A stretch of 64,000 nt of DNA, from NCBI GenBank assembly GCA_024683455.1, contig JAIKYE010000078.1:1-64000 (forward strand), written 5' to 3'. Numbering within the stretch: position 1 is the first letter of the stretch; each line of letters opens with the position of its first letter. The translations under genes were made by a program, and so were the position numbers. This document shows, piece after piece, positions 1 to 9,484 of this stretch. Source of the stretch: Bacteroidaceae bacterium (GTDB lineage: Bacteria; Bacteroidota; Bacteroidia; Bacteroidales; Bacteroidaceae). The notes beneath the pieces are model-generated. The model did no database searches. It was not told the DNA's origin and worked only from the letters and a program-made list of their open reading frames with translations.

Positions 1-348
1 TGTTTTTGTTATTCGGACATATTTTTTCGAATGCAAAAGTATCCCAAAGAATCCAAACGGGCATTTAATTATGGTAGTAATTTTCTTAATATCGGTACGC
101 GAAGACCAACTACGGTAGGAAAAGCAGCAAATTGTGGTACAAAACAACATAACAAAAAACACTAACGTTAACCTACATATCAACAAAAAAAAGCGGTGAA
201 ATGGCAATTTCTGACAATTTCAAAAGAGCTATTGCTAATTTCAAAAGAAGAAAACGAGAATTGCAAGACATTGTAGGCGCGAAAGGAGTCAAAGAACCAT
301 AGATTAGCAATAAAAAAAGGTCTTTATGTTGGCAAAGAAAAAAAATCC
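1..348. other. Intergenic left edge with one outward promoter-like box
   Basis: AT-rich stretch with no open frame that I can support as a gene. On the minus strand TACTTTTG (34-41) fits the Bacteroidetes -7 consensus TAnnTTTG and would drive a gene lying to the left of the window, but I see no well-spaced -33 TTG for it. The rest is A-rich sequence downstream of the minus-strand cyclophilin gene, without a clear hairpin terminator. Confidence 0.4.
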
Positions 349-1056
349 CTACTTCTTCTTAGCTTTGCTGTATTGCTCAACAGTCATTTTCTGAACAACA
401 ACGTCATCCATCGGACGATCATTCTTATCCGTTGGAATAGCCAAAATCTGTTTCACTACATCCATCCCCTCTATAACCTCACCAAAAACTGTATATTGAC
501 CATCCAAATGCGGAGTTCCTCCGCGCATCTGATAATCATCCGAAATCTGAGAAGTAAGTTCAATCCCCTTTTCGCTTAACATAGAACGAACTTTCTTAAT
601 ATCGGCAGGGGTCTGTTTTTTCCCATACACAATATAAAACTGGCTGCCACTACTGCGCTGCTCGGGATTAACGTCGTCAGATTCCCTGGCTGCTGCCAAA
701 GCTCCACGCCAATGATATATATAAGGAAGACAAAACTCAGCAGGAATAGTATAATCAGGACCACCTTCGCCAAGAAGTTGACCCTTTACAGCACTCCGAG
801 AGTCAGGATCTCCACCCTGAATCATAAAATCCTTAATACACCTATGAAAAAGTGTCCCATCATAGTAGCCTTCCGAAGCCAACTTCAAGAAATTGTCACG
901 ATGCAAAGGTGTCTCGTCAAACAAAGCTACGCGAACCACACCACAACTGGTTTCAATACGTACAATAGCGCGTTTTTCTTTCTTCTTTGCCTGAGCAGAA
1001 AGAGCAAACAGAGAAAGAAGTAAAACCAATACAAAAAGAATCCTATTTTTCAGCAT
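349..1056 (-). CDS. Secreted cyclophilin-type peptidyl-prolyl isomerase
   Basis: Catalyses cis-trans isomerisation of X-Pro bonds, here probably in the periplasm as a folding helper. The 235-residue protein starts with MLKN, followed by a strongly hydrophobic signal peptide ending SAQA. The cyclophilin core is clear: FHRCIKDFMIQGGDP, SSGSQFYIVYG and a late VFGEVIEG segment. An upstream in-frame ATG at 1137 would add 27 residues in front of the signal peptide and lies upstream of the promoter box at 1074-1081, so the start at 1056 is preferred. It diverges from the mraZ operon. There is no lipobox Cys, so it is likely soluble after cleavage. The family is sure; which client proteins it serves cannot be told. 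Confidence 0.93.
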   Translation of the reverse strand: MLKNRILFVLVLLLSLFALSAQAKKKEKRAIVRIETSCGVVRVALFDETPLHRDNFLKLASEGYYDGTLFHRCIKDFMIQGGDPDSRSAVKGQLLGEGGPDYTIPAEFCLPYIYHWRGALAAARESDDVNPEQRSSGSQFYIVYGKKQTPADIKKVRSMLSEKGIELTSQISDDYQMRGGTPHLDGQYTVFGEVIEGMDVVKQILAIPTDKNDRPMDDVVVQKMTVEQYSKAKKK

Positions 1057-1073
1057 ATTTTTGATGTTTTGTG

Positions 1074-1104
1074 CAAAAATACGGATTTTTTCCCCACCAG
1101 ACAA
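1074..1104 (-). promoter_or_regulatory. Promoter of the cyclophilin gene
   Basis: Reading the minus strand, TATTTTTG (1074-1081) matches the -7 consensus TAnnTTTG, and a TTG (1102-1104) lies 20 bp upstream. The start codon at 1056 is about 18 bases downstream of the box, leaving a very short leader. Confidence 0.7.
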
Positions 1105-1256
1105 GAAAAAAGAGATAAAAATATCAAGCAAGTACAAGAATTACCAAGAAGAATAAAAATAATCCATTCCATCGGCATATTTTTTATCACTCCTGTCAAT
1201 TCAGGACAGAAACCACAAAGCGCACAAAAAGATTGTTGAAAAAATATTCCGGAAAT

Positions 1257-1290
1257 TTGTGGGGAATTGTGGGGAATTTTATTATCTTTG
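1257..1290 (+). promoter_or_regulatory. Promoter of the dcw (mraZ) operon
   Basis: TATCTTTG (1283-1290) is a perfect Bacteroidetes -7 box, and TTG (1257-1259) lies 23 bp upstream. The MraZ start at 1322 follows after a leader of about 25 bases. The MraZ-type repeats lie between the two boxes. Confidence 0.75.
1260..1274 (+). promoter_or_regulatory. MraZ operator: two TGGGN repeats with 5-nt spacer
   Basis: TGGGG (1260-1264), AATTG, TGGGG (1270-1274). MraZ proteins are known to bind direct TGGGN repeats separated by 5 nt, three in E. coli and four in Mycoplasma. Here two perfect repeats sit between the -33 and -7 boxes, so bound MraZ should block the promoter. A degenerate third copy one period upstream (1250-1254) is doubtful. 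Confidence 0.75.
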
Positions 1291-1321
1291 CACCAAGAAT
1301 TAATATAATTAAGTACACGCA

Positions 1322-1780
1322 ATGAGATTTACCGGCAATATAGATGCCAAAGTAGATGAAAAGGGACGCGTTTTTGTTCCAAGCAGCTTCCGCAAGATTC
1401 TTCAGAAGGAAGAAGAGCAGGGGCTGATTTTGCGTCGTGACATTTTCCAGCGCTGCCTGATTCTATACCCCTTGCAGGTATGGGATGAGCAAGTCAACGC
1501 CATTACTGCACGCACAAATATGTTCGACAGGAATGGACGAAATGCACTCAGGCAGTTTGTCGCTGGCGCTGAAGCAGTTTCTCTAGACAGCGGAGGAAGA
1601 ATACTCATCCCCAAACGCTACCTCGAAGAAGCCTGCATCAAGAACGACGTGCGATTTATTGGCGTAGATAACACTATTGAAATCTGGAACAAGCAAGACG
1701 CAGAGGCATTGCTCAGTCAGCCTGACACTTTGGCTGATAGCTTGGAAGAGATGATGAACGCACCACAAGAGTGCAAATAG
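1322..1780 (+). CDS. mraZ: Transcriptional regulator MraZ
   Basis: First gene of the division and cell wall cluster; 152 residues, the usual size. Two SpoVT-AbrB-type halves are visible: DEKGRVFVPSSFR near residue 12 and DSGGRILIPKRY near residue 84, carrying the paired D-x-(K/G)-G-R turns of MraZ. The family forms ring-shaped oligomers that bind TGGGN repeats and repress their own operon; two such repeats lie in the promoter just upstream. The gene is 13 bp ahead of rsmH, which in other bacteria antagonises MraZ. Confidence 0.96.
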   Translation: MRFTGNIDAKVDEKGRVFVPSSFRKILQKEEEQGLILRRDIFQRCLILYPLQVWDEQVNAITARTNMFDRNGRNALRQFVAGAEAVSLDSGGRILIPKRYLEEACIKNDVRFIGVDNTIEIWNKQDAEALLSQPDTLADSLEEMMNAPQECK

Positions 1781-1793
1781 AGAATTACTGATT

Positions 1794-2723
1794 ATGGCGA
1801 ACGAGGTTTATCATATTCCTGTACTGCTGATGGAGACAGTAGATGGGCTTGACATCAAGCCCGACGGGACTTATGTTGACCTTACGTTTGGAGGAGGCGG
1901 GCACAGCAAGGAAATCCTGAGCCGTCTGGGAAAGAACGGACACCTGTACAGCTTCGATCAGGACCTTGACGCTCAAAAGAACGCCCAGCCCTTGGAAGAG
2001 GCATACGGAAAGGCCTTTACATTCGTCAGAAGTAACTTCCGATTCCTGAAGAACTGGATGCAGTATTACGATGTAGAGAAGGTTGACGGAATTCTTGCCG
2101 ATTTAGGCGTAAGCAGCCATCATCTGGACGATGGAGAACGAGGTTTCAGCTTCCGATATGACGCTCAACTGGACATGAGAATGAACCAGACGGCGAAGTT
2201 GAAAGCAAGCGATGTACTGAAGAACTACTCTGAGGAGCAGCTGGCAGATGTTTTCTATTTGTATGGAGAACTGAAAAACAGCAGAAAGCTGGCTTCTGTC
2301 ATCGTTAAAGCAAGAGCCACAGCTGAGATGGAGACAACAGGCCAATTGGCTGAGATTCTAAAGCCTTGCCTTGGGTATGACAGAGAGAAGAAAGATCTGG
2401 CCCGTGTCTTTCAGGCCTTACGAATAGAGGTTAACGGAGAAATGTCTGCACTCAGACAGATGCTGACCTCGGCTGTAGAGACATTAAGTCCAGGTGGAAG
2501 GATTTCCATTCTTACTTACCACTCATTGGAAGACAGGATGGTAAAGAATATCATCAAGTCTGGAAACGTAGAAGGAAAAACAGAAACAGACCTCTTTGGA
2601 CAAAGCAAAGCGCCCTTGAAGGCTGTCAACAGGAGTGTGATTACAGCATCTGCAGAAGAGGTACAGATGAACCCTCGTAGCAGATCGGCAAAACTTAGAA
2701 TCGGAGAAAAATGGCAGAGATGA
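1794..2723 (+). CDS. rsmH: 16S rRNA (cytosine(1402)-N(4))-methyltransferase
   Basis: Methylates N4 of C1402 in the decoding centre of 16S rRNA using S-adenosylmethionine. The 309-residue protein has the family's SAM motif GGGGHS at residues 33-38, the DLGVSSHHLD segment and the C-terminal YHSLEDRMVKN motif. It sits in the conserved place between mraZ and ftsL, and its stop overlaps the next gene, so the two are probably translationally coupled. Confidence 0.97.
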   Translation: MANEVYHIPVLLMETVDGLDIKPDGTYVDLTFGGGGHSKEILSRLGKNGHLYSFDQDLDAQKNAQPLEEAYGKAFTFVRSNFRFLKNWMQYYDVEKVDGILADLGVSSHHLDDGERGFSFRYDAQLDMRMNQTAKLKASDVLKNYSEEQLADVFYLYGELKNSRKLASVIVKARATAEMETTGQLAEILKPCLGYDREKKDLARVFQALRIEVNGEMSALRQMLTSAVETLSPGGRISILTYHSLEDRMVKNIIKSGNVEGKTETDLFGQSKAPLKAVNRSVITASAEEVQMNPRSRSAKLRIGEKWQR

Positions 2724-3163
2724 CAGAAAACATACAAGAGGAATTGGAGAAGAATGAGACGCTCGCTCCAGAGGACCAGGAACAAAGCAGCAAGAGTAAA
2801 ATCCTGAATGCGCTGGTCAACGAGGAGGACGACAGCGACAAGAAGGATATGGAACATCTGAAGGATGTTCTGCATGCACTGAGTATCAATGGTTTATGGT
2901 TCAAGAAACAACTCGGAGTATTAGCACTAATCGTTCTAGGCATCATCATCTACATTTCAAATCGCTACCAAGCTCAGACAGAGATGATTGAAGAGGACAA
3001 ACTGCATGAGGAACTACAAGACTGGAAATACAGGAGTATGACAAGAAACAGCGAGTTGACATTACGCTGCCGCCAAAGCCAATTAGAAGAACAGCTGAAA
3101 GCAATGGGCGACAGCACTCTCTGCTCTAGCAACGAACCTGTCTATGAACTTACAAACGATTAA
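2711..3163 (+). CDS. ftsL: FtsL-like cell division protein
   Basis: Small bitopic divisome protein of 150 residues: an acidic cytoplasmic N-terminus (about 1-60), one membrane segment (about 67-83) and a periplasmic part with a short coiled-coil-like stretch. Sequence is poorly conserved in this family, so the name rests on size, topology and position between rsmH and ftsI. It overlaps rsmH by 13 nt; a second start at 2720 gives the classic ATGA overlap with the rsmH stop and may be the real one. In E. coli, FtsL forms a complex with FtsB and FtsQ that activates FtsW-FtsI. Confidence 0.85.
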   Translation: MAEMTENIQEELEKNETLAPEDQEQSSKSKILNALVNEEDDSDKKDMEHLKDVLHALSINGLWFKKQLGVLALIVLGIIIYISNRYQAQTEMIEEDKLHEELQDWKYRSMTRNSELTLRCRQSQLEEQLKAMGDSTLCSSNEPVYELTND

Positions 3164-3171
3164 AAAGACGA

Positions 3172-5307
3172 ATGAAGTCAACAAAAAACGATAGTTCAAT
3201 AGGTCGATTTCGCATCATCCTCGCGTTGATTGCGATAATTGCCGTATATATTCTGGGTACAGCCCTGCACACCATGCTGCCACCACAAAGCAATTACTGG
3301 GAGCAAGTGGACAAGCGCTTTACCACAGAGAACATCCCCATACCCGCCAACAGAGGTAACATCCTCTCTGCTGACGGGCAAGTCCTGTCTGGCTCCATTC
3401 CAGTATATCGCTTGTACATGGACTTCAAAGTGTTTGATCCTGATTCTGCCAGCCAAAAGAAAATCGAACTGTGGAGAGATTCCGCCTTCGATGCAGATTT
3501 GGACAGCATTTCTGTAGGTTTGGCAAAAATATTCCAGAATCATGATGCTGCATGGTTCAGAAATCATTTGCTCAAAGGAAAGCAACGCGGAAGATTTGCT
3601 TGGAACATCTGCCCAGGAAAACTTGCCACATACATTCAATACAAGGAGTGCAAGAAACTTCCCATGCTAAGAGAGAGCACCAACAAAAGTGGATTTCATG
3701 CTGAAGAGATTATGCAACGCAAAAAGCCCTACGGAATGTTAGCATACAGAACTTTAGGCGATTTGTATGCAGACTCCAGCGCTCAGGCAAAGTGCGGACT
3801 GGAACTGAGTTTCGACAGCATCCTGAGAGGAAAGCCAGGGACATCCCATTCATCAAAAGTCCTGAACAAACGAATCAGATTTGTAGATATGCCGCCAGAG
3901 AACGGCAACGACCTGTTAACTACAATTGACATTAACATTCAGGACATGGCCGACAGAGCCTTACGCAACAAGCTTAAAGAAGTTGGCGGTGAGATTGGAA
4001 TGGCTGTAGTAATGGAAGTGAAGACAGGCGATGTGAAAGCCATTGTCAACCTTACCAGAATGTCCGATGGAGAATATTATGAATGCAAGAACAATGCCGT
4101 GAGCGACCTGATGGAACCAGGCTCCACCTTTAAGACGGCAAGTATCATGGTGGCTCTGGACGACGGTAAAATAAATAAGAACACGCGCGTAGAAACAGGA
4201 AGCGGAATTTATCTGATGCACGGACGCCAGATGAAAGACCACAACTGGCGTAAAGGAGGTTACGGAGAACTGACTGTTACACAAGTCTTGGAATACAGTT
4301 CTAACATTGGAGTCAGCAGACTGATAGATGAAGCTTACAAAGATGATCCAGACAGATACGTTCGTGGTCTTAACAAACTGGGCGTAGGACTCCCGCTGAA
4401 CCTTCCCTTCGTAGGAAAAGGAGAGCCTCGCGTTCGTCATCCCAAAAAACAAGGCAGGTTCTGGCTTAATTGGAGTAACACAGCCCTCCCATGGATGAGT
4501 ATCGGATATGAGACGATGCTTCCGCCTATTGCTACCTTGGCATTTTATAATGGTATTGCAAACGGAGGCAAAATGATTAAGCCACGATTCGTTACTGCAG
4601 AACTGAAAGACGGACAGGTGGTTCGAGAATTCCCCACAGAGGTCATCAAGGAACATATGTGCAAGCCAAGCACATTGGCAGATATTCAGGAGATTCTGGA
4701 AAAGGTGGTAAGTGAAGGTCTGGGTAAAAAAGCTGGCAATAACGGCAAATACTTTAAGGTAAGCGGAAAGACAGGAACCGCCCAGATTGCCTCGGCAGGT
4801 GGCGGTGGCTACCATAGCGGCATTACAAGATACATGGTCAGCTTCTGTGGATATTTCCCCAGCGAAGCTCCGAAATACAGTTGTATCGTATGTATTGTAA
4901 AGACAGGTCTGCCTGCATCTGGAGGTGGCCAGTGTGGTCCCGTATTTAGCGAAATATCACAGTACATCATGTCAAAGGGAAAAAGCCATGACGCGCAGGA
5001 AATCAGCGATTCCAACTCGGTATATATACCAACTTCCGTACGAGGTCAGGAAAGAAAATCAAACCAAGTAATGGAAGAGTTAGGTATCAGAAAACAGTTG
5101 GAAGCCAAAACAGATTCCATACCCGAAAACAAGGTTCCAGACGTCACAGGTATGGGAGCAAGAGATGCTGTATTTGAGCTTCAGAAACGAGGCTTGAAGG
5201 TAGCTTTACGTGGCAAGGGCCGTGTAAAAAGCCAGAATATCCCTGCAGGCACTATCGCAGAAAGAGGGAAAACGATAACAATACAACTAGAACAAATCTC
5301 GAAATAA
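3172..5307 (+). CDS. ftsI: Septal transpeptidase FtsI (PBP3) with PASTA domain
   Basis: Class B penicillin-binding protein that cross-links septal peptidoglycan in partnership with FtsW. The 711 residues comprise a membrane anchor (about 14-33), a pedestal domain, and a transpeptidase domain with the three catalytic motifs: STFK with Ser318, SSN at 376-378 and KTGT at 533-536. The C-terminus (about 650-708) is one PASTA domain beginning [13 protein letters not shown], a usual extra of Bacteroidetes FtsI that is absent from the E. coli protein. It starts 8 bp after ftsL. Confidence 0.96.
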   Translation: MKSTKNDSSIGRFRIILALIAIIAVYILGTALHTMLPPQSNYWEQVDKRFTTENIPIPANRGNILSADGQVLSGSIPVYRLYMDFKVFDPDSASQKKIELWRDSAFDADLDSISVGLAKIFQNHDAAWFRNHLLKGKQRGRFAWNICPGKLATYIQYKECKKLPMLRESTNKSGFHAEEIMQRKKPYGMLAYRTLGDLYADSSAQAKCGLELSFDSILRGKPGTSHSSKVLNKRIRFVDMPPENGNDLLTTIDINIQDMADRALRNKLKEVGGEIGMAVVMEVKTGDVKAIVNLTRMSDGEYYECKNNAVSDLMEPGSTFKTASIMVALDDGKINKNTRVETGSGIYLMHGRQMKDHNWRKGGYGELTVTQVLEYSSNIGVSRLIDEAYKDDPDRYVRGLNKLGVGLPLNLPFVGKGEPRVRHPKKQGRFWLNWSNTALPWMSIGYETMLPPIATLAFYNGIANGGKMIKPRFVTAELKDGQVVREFPTEVIKEHMCKPSTLADIQEILEKVVSEGLGKKAGNNGKYFKVSGKTGTAQIASAGGGGYHSGITRYMVSFCGYFPSEAPKYSCIVCIVKTGLPASGGGQCGPVFSEISQYIMSKGKSHDAQEISDSNSVYIPTSVRGQERKSNQVMEELGIRKQLEAKTDSIPENKVPDVTGMGARDAVFELQKRGLKVALRGKGRVKSQNIPAGTIAERGKTITIQLEQISK

Positions 5308-5318
5308 AACATACAATT

Positions 5319-6797
5319 ATGAAATTAGCAGAATTAATAAATGTATGCAGCCCTACAAAAATTGTGGGTGAAACTGAAATAGAAGTATCAGGGATTGAGA
5401 TAGACTCTCGCCTAATAAAGAGCGGAAATATGTTCGTAGCTATGCGAGGAACACAAGTTGACGGACACACATATATTGCCAAGGCCATAGAACTTGGCGC
5501 AAAAACTATTGTCTGTGAGGAGTTGCCCGCTGCAATCCAAAACGGAGTAACTTATATTCAATATAATAAGACAGACGATGTCGTAGGCCCCTTAGCAACG
5601 ACGTTCTTTGGCAATCCTACAAGCAAGATGAAACTGATTGGCGTGACAGGAACCAATGGTAAGACTACCATTGCTACTGTCTTATATAATATGTTTAGGA
5701 GAATGGGGCACAAATGCGGTCTGTGCAGCACCGTCTGCAACTATATAGACGGCGAGGCAGTCCCAACGGAATGCACAACTCCCGACCCTATTACGCTAAA
5801 CAGGCTACTCGGACAAATGGCAGACGCTGAATGCGAATATGCCTTTATGGAAGTCAGCAGTCATAGTGTAGCTCAGAAGAGAATTGGCGGTTTGAAGTTT
5901 GCTGGAGGTATCTTCACAAACCTCACTCGTGACCATCTAGATTACCACAAGACTTTCGAGAACTACAGAGATGCAAAGAAAGGCTTCTTTGATGCATTAC
6001 CCAAAGGTGCTTTTGCCATCACAAATGCAGATGACAAGAATGGAAGCATAATGGTTCAAAACACAAAAGCCAAAGTTAAGACCTATTCAACACGTACAAC
6101 AGCAGATTTCAAGGCAAAAATCCTAGAAGAAAGTTTCGAAGGAATGAATCTGGAAATTAACGGTCAGGAAGTTTGCGTACAGTTTGTAGGACGCTTTAAT
6201 GTCAGCAATCTGCTTGCCATATATGGAGCAGCCATCATGATGGGTGCAGAACCAAGGGAAACATTAATTCACCTGAGTGCCATGAAGCCTGTAAACGGCA
6301 GGTTTGAAGCCATCCGTTCCAAGAATGGCGTTACAGCCATCGTGGACTATGCCCATACACCTGATGCGCTAAAGAACGTATTGGATACAATCAATGAGGT
6401 GCTGAAACACAGAGGTCAATGCTGGACAGTTTGTGGAGCAGGCGGTAACAGAGACAAGGGAAAACGCCCCCTGATGGCACAAGAAGCCGTTAAAAACAGC
6501 GACCGGGTTATCATTACCAGCGACAACCCAAGATTTGAAGACCCTCAGGAGATTATCAATGATATGCTTGCAGGCTTGACAGAAAAGCAGCGCCAGGGAG
6601 TACTATCCATCGTGGACAGAAGAGAAGCCATTCGTACTGCATGTATAATGGCACAGCCTGGAGATGTTATTCTTGTGGCAGGAAAAGGTCATGAAGATTA
6701 CCAGATCATTCAAGGTGTAAAACATCATTTTGACGATCACGAAATAATACAGGAAGCCTTTGGCTTAGTTCAAAACATTACAACCCTTAATTCATAA
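5319..6797 (+). CDS. murE: UDP-MurNAc-L-Ala-D-Glu:meso-diaminopimelate ligase
   Basis: Adds the third residue of the peptidoglycan stem peptide, with ATP, in the cytoplasm. The 492-residue protein has the Mur-ligase P-loop GTNGKTT at 111-117 and the DNPR motif at 402-405, which in this family marks meso-diaminopimelate (rather than lysine) as the amino acid added. The GKGHED motif near the C-terminus is also present. It lies 11 bp after ftsI. Confidence 0.97.
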   Translation: MKLAELINVCSPTKIVGETEIEVSGIEIDSRLIKSGNMFVAMRGTQVDGHTYIAKAIELGAKTIVCEELPAAIQNGVTYIQYNKTDDVVGPLATTFFGNPTSKMKLIGVTGTNGKTTIATVLYNMFRRMGHKCGLCSTVCNYIDGEAVPTECTTPDPITLNRLLGQMADAECEYAFMEVSSHSVAQKRIGGLKFAGGIFTNLTRDHLDYHKTFENYRDAKKGFFDALPKGAFAITNADDKNGSIMVQNTKAKVKTYSTRTTADFKAKILEESFEGMNLEINGQEVCVQFVGRFNVSNLLAIYGAAIMMGAEPRETLIHLSAMKPVNGRFEAIRSKNGVTAIVDYAHTPDALKNVLDTINEVLKHRGQCWTVCGAGGNRDKGKRPLMAQEAVKNSDRVIITSDNPRFEDPQEIINDMLAGLTEKQRQGVLSIVDRREAIRTACIMAQPGDVILVAGKGHEDYQIIQGVKHHFDDHEIIQEAFGLVQNITTLNS

Positions 6798-6825
6798 CTA
6801 TCAAAAATAAATCGCAAACCGATAT

Positions 6826-8091
6826 ATGTTATACTACTTGTTCAGATACTTAGGCGAATACGGAGTAAGTGGCGCTCACCTCTGGTCATATATTTCTTTC
6901 CGTGCACTACTAACATTAGTGCTCTCATTAATCATTTCTGTATGGTTTGGAGAGTATTTCATCAAATGGATGAAGCGACGTGGCATCAACGAGGCACAGC
7001 GCAATGCAAGCATTGACCCTTATGGGGTGGAAAAGAAAGGCGTTCCCACCATGGGTGGCCTGATTATCATCATTGCAACCATAGTACCTTGTCTGCTTTT
7101 AGGAAGATTACGTAACATTTATATGTTGCTGATGATTCTAACTACTCTTTGGTTAGGTGCCCTTGGATTCGCAGATGATTACATCAAGATGAAAGTAACG
7201 AAGGACGGTTTGCGTCCATTATATAAACTGGTTGGTCAAGCCGTACTGGGACTTATCATCGGACTTGTCTTATGGCAGAGTCCGGATGCTGTAGTACGCG
7301 AAAATGTAAAGGCAGAGGTTCAAAATCCAACGGAAGAAGTAATATACAAAGAGGAAGCTGTAAAGAGTACAATAACCACCATTCCATTTGTAAAGAACAA
7401 CAACCTGCAATATAGCAACATGTTCCGTTTTTTAGGAAAATACCGTACTGCTGCAGGCTGGATATTCTTTGTATTCATGACTACCTTTGTAGTGATGGCA
7501 GTGAGCAACGGATGCAACCTGAACGATGGAATGGACGGCATGTGTGCAGGTAACTCTGCAATCATTGGAGTAGCTTTAGCTATATTGGCTTACGTAAGCA
7601 GCCATATAGTGATGGCAGGCTATCTGAACATCATGTTTATTCCAGGAAGCGAAGAAATGGTAATCTTTCTGTTGGCATTTGTAGGAGCATTGGTCGGCTT
7701 TTTATGGTACAATGCATACCCAGCACAAATATTCATGGGTGACACAGGAAGTCTGGCTATTGGCGGAATTATAGCCGTTGCGGCCATTATCATACACAAG
7801 GAATTGCTTATTCCCATTCTCTGCTTCATATTTTTCATGGAAAGTGTCAGCGTTTTGCTTCAGACTTACTATGCAAAGATGGGTAATAAGAGAGGGCAGA
7901 AATGGCGTGTCTTTAAACGCGCTCCCATACATGATACTTTCAGAGTAGCACCTGGTCAGCTACCCTCTGATTTTAAGGTTCTACTGAATTGGCCCAAGGG
8001 ATGCTGGTTGGAATCAAAAATAACTGTCCGTTTCTGGATAGTAACCATTATACTTGCAACACTTACCATAGTGACATTAAAGATAAGATAA
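6826..8091 (+). CDS. mraY: Phospho-MurNAc-pentapeptide translocase
   Basis: Polytopic membrane enzyme that transfers phospho-MurNAc-pentapeptide to undecaprenyl phosphate to make lipid I. The 421 residues are longer than the E. coli protein, mainly through an extra soluble stretch of about 50 residues near 150-200 that is usual in Bacteroidetes MraY. Active-site motifs are visible: FADDYIKM, and NLNDGMDGM at 231-239, with Asn where many MraY have Thr in the N-L-T-D-G motif. A PTMGG motif lies near residue 75. Gap to murE 28 bp, to murD 4 bp. Confidence 0.96.
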   Translation: MLYYLFRYLGEYGVSGAHLWSYISFRALLTLVLSLIISVWFGEYFIKWMKRRGINEAQRNASIDPYGVEKKGVPTMGGLIIIIATIVPCLLLGRLRNIYMLLMILTTLWLGALGFADDYIKMKVTKDGLRPLYKLVGQAVLGLIIGLVLWQSPDAVVRENVKAEVQNPTEEVIYKEEAVKSTITTIPFVKNNNLQYSNMFRFLGKYRTAAGWIFFVFMTTFVVMAVSNGCNLNDGMDGMCAGNSAIIGVALAILAYVSSHIVMAGYLNIMFIPGSEEMVIFLLAFVGALVGFLWYNAYPAQIFMGDTGSLAIGGIIAVAAIIIHKELLIPILCFIFFMESVSVLLQTYYAKMGNKRGQKWRVFKRAPIHDTFRVAPGQLPSDFKVLLNWPKGCWLESKITVRFWIVTIILATLTIVTLKIR

Positions 8092-8095
8092 GAAG

Positions 8096-9433
8096 ATGAA
8101 AGATAGAATAGTTGTTTTAGGTGCAGCCGAAAGTGGCGTAGGTGCAGCCGTACTGGCACAGAAGAAAGGTTTCGAGGTTTTTGTCAGCGACATGGGCACC
8201 ATCAAACCAGAATACAAAAGTATGCTGGAGCAATACGCTATTGAATGGGAGGAGGGCCATCATACAGAGGAAAAAATCTTGAATGCAAAGGAAATAATCA
8301 AGAGCCCTGGTATTCCAGAGAACGCTCCCATGATTGTCAAAGCCAAAAAGGCCGGTATTCCCATCATCAACGAAATTGAGTTTGCCGGACGCTATACCCA
8401 TGCCAAGATGATCTGCATTACAGGCTCTAACGGTAAAACAACTACAACAAGTCTCATCTATCATATTTTCAAGAACGCTGGTTATAACGTTGGATTGGCT
8501 GGAAACATAGGAAGAAGTTTGGCACTTCAGATTGCAGAAGGCAAAGAATATGATTATTATATCATTGAGTTGAGTAGTTTCCAACTCGACAATATGTATA
8601 AATTCCGTGCAAACATTGCTGTCCTGCTAAACATCACCCCCGACCATCTGGACCGATACAACAATAGCATGCAGGAATATACGGATGCTAAGATGCGTAT
8701 TCTACAGAACCAGACAGAAGAAGATGCATTCGTATATTGGGCAGACGATCCAATTATAACAAAGGAGCTGAAAAAATACGGCATCAAATCTCAGTTGTGC
8801 CCCTTCAGTATTCTCAAGAAAAATGGAATGATAGGTTACATCAACGACGGACATTACGTAATTGAACGCCCCACTCCGTTCAATATGGAACAAGAAAGCC
8901 TAAGTTTACATGGTAAGCATAACATGTACAACAGCCTGGCTGCCGGAATTGCCGCGCACCTGAGCGGCATTAAGGATGACGCTCTGAAAAAGAGTCTGGG
9001 AGACTTTGAGGGCGTAGAGCACAGACTTGAGAAAGTAGCCCGCGTTGGAGGTGTACAATACATCAACGATTCGAAAGCAACAAATGTAGACGCCTGCTGG
9101 TATGCACTTGAGAGTATGACAACACCCACCATCCTTATTATTGGTGGAAAAGATAAAGGTAACGACTACAATGCCATCAAAGACTTGGTTAAGAAAAAAT
9201 GCGTCGGTTTGGTGTTCCTGGGTGCCGACAACTCAAAGTTGCACAACTTTTTCGACGGAATGGGAATTCCCACAGCAGACACGCATAGTATGAAAGACTG
9301 CGTAGCAGAATGCGTAAAGATGGCTAAACCCGGTTATACCGTGCTACTGAGTCCCTGTTGTGCAAGTTTCGACCTCTTCAAAAATATGGAGGACCGAGGT
9401 GAGCAATTCAAAGAATTGGTTAGAGCGTTATAA
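8096..9433 (+). CDS. murD: UDP-MurNAc-L-alanine:D-glutamate ligase
   Basis: Adds D-glutamate to UDP-MurNAc-L-Ala with ATP. The 445-residue length is normal. An N-terminal Rossmann-like domain (GAAESGVGAAVLAQ), the P-loop GSNGKTT at 110-116, and the C-terminal Mur-ligase domain with HRLEKV and NDSKATN motifs are present. The ordering murE-mraY-murD-ftsW is the classical dcw order. Confidence 0.97.
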   Translation: MKDRIVVLGAAESGVGAAVLAQKKGFEVFVSDMGTIKPEYKSMLEQYAIEWEEGHHTEEKILNAKEIIKSPGIPENAPMIVKAKKAGIPIINEIEFAGRYTHAKMICITGSNGKTTTTSLIYHIFKNAGYNVGLAGNIGRSLALQIAEGKEYDYYIIELSSFQLDNMYKFRANIAVLLNITPDHLDRYNNSMQEYTDAKMRILQNQTEEDAFVYWADDPIITKELKKYGIKSQLCPFSILKKNGMIGYINDGHYVIERPTPFNMEQESLSLHGKHNMYNSLAAGIAAHLSGIKDDALKKSLGDFEGVEHRLEKVARVGGVQYINDSKATNVDACWYALESMTTPTILIIGGKDKGNDYNAIKDLVKKKCVGLVFLGADNSKLHNFFDGMGIPTADTHSMKDCVAECVKMAKPGYTVLLSPCCASFDLFKNMEDRGEQFKELVRAL

Positions 9434-9484
9434 AAAAGAATTTATTAAAAAGAAGAATAAACAAAGACAGCGAGACAAAAGGAT

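Noticed and set aside
1050-1322. 90-codon minus-strand frame between the cyclophilin gene and mraZ
   Set aside because: It covers the promoter and MraZ operator region and has no protein-like features.
3961-4815. Minus-strand open frame opposite ftsI
   Set aside because: Antisense shadow within the transpeptidase domain; no start signal or family match.
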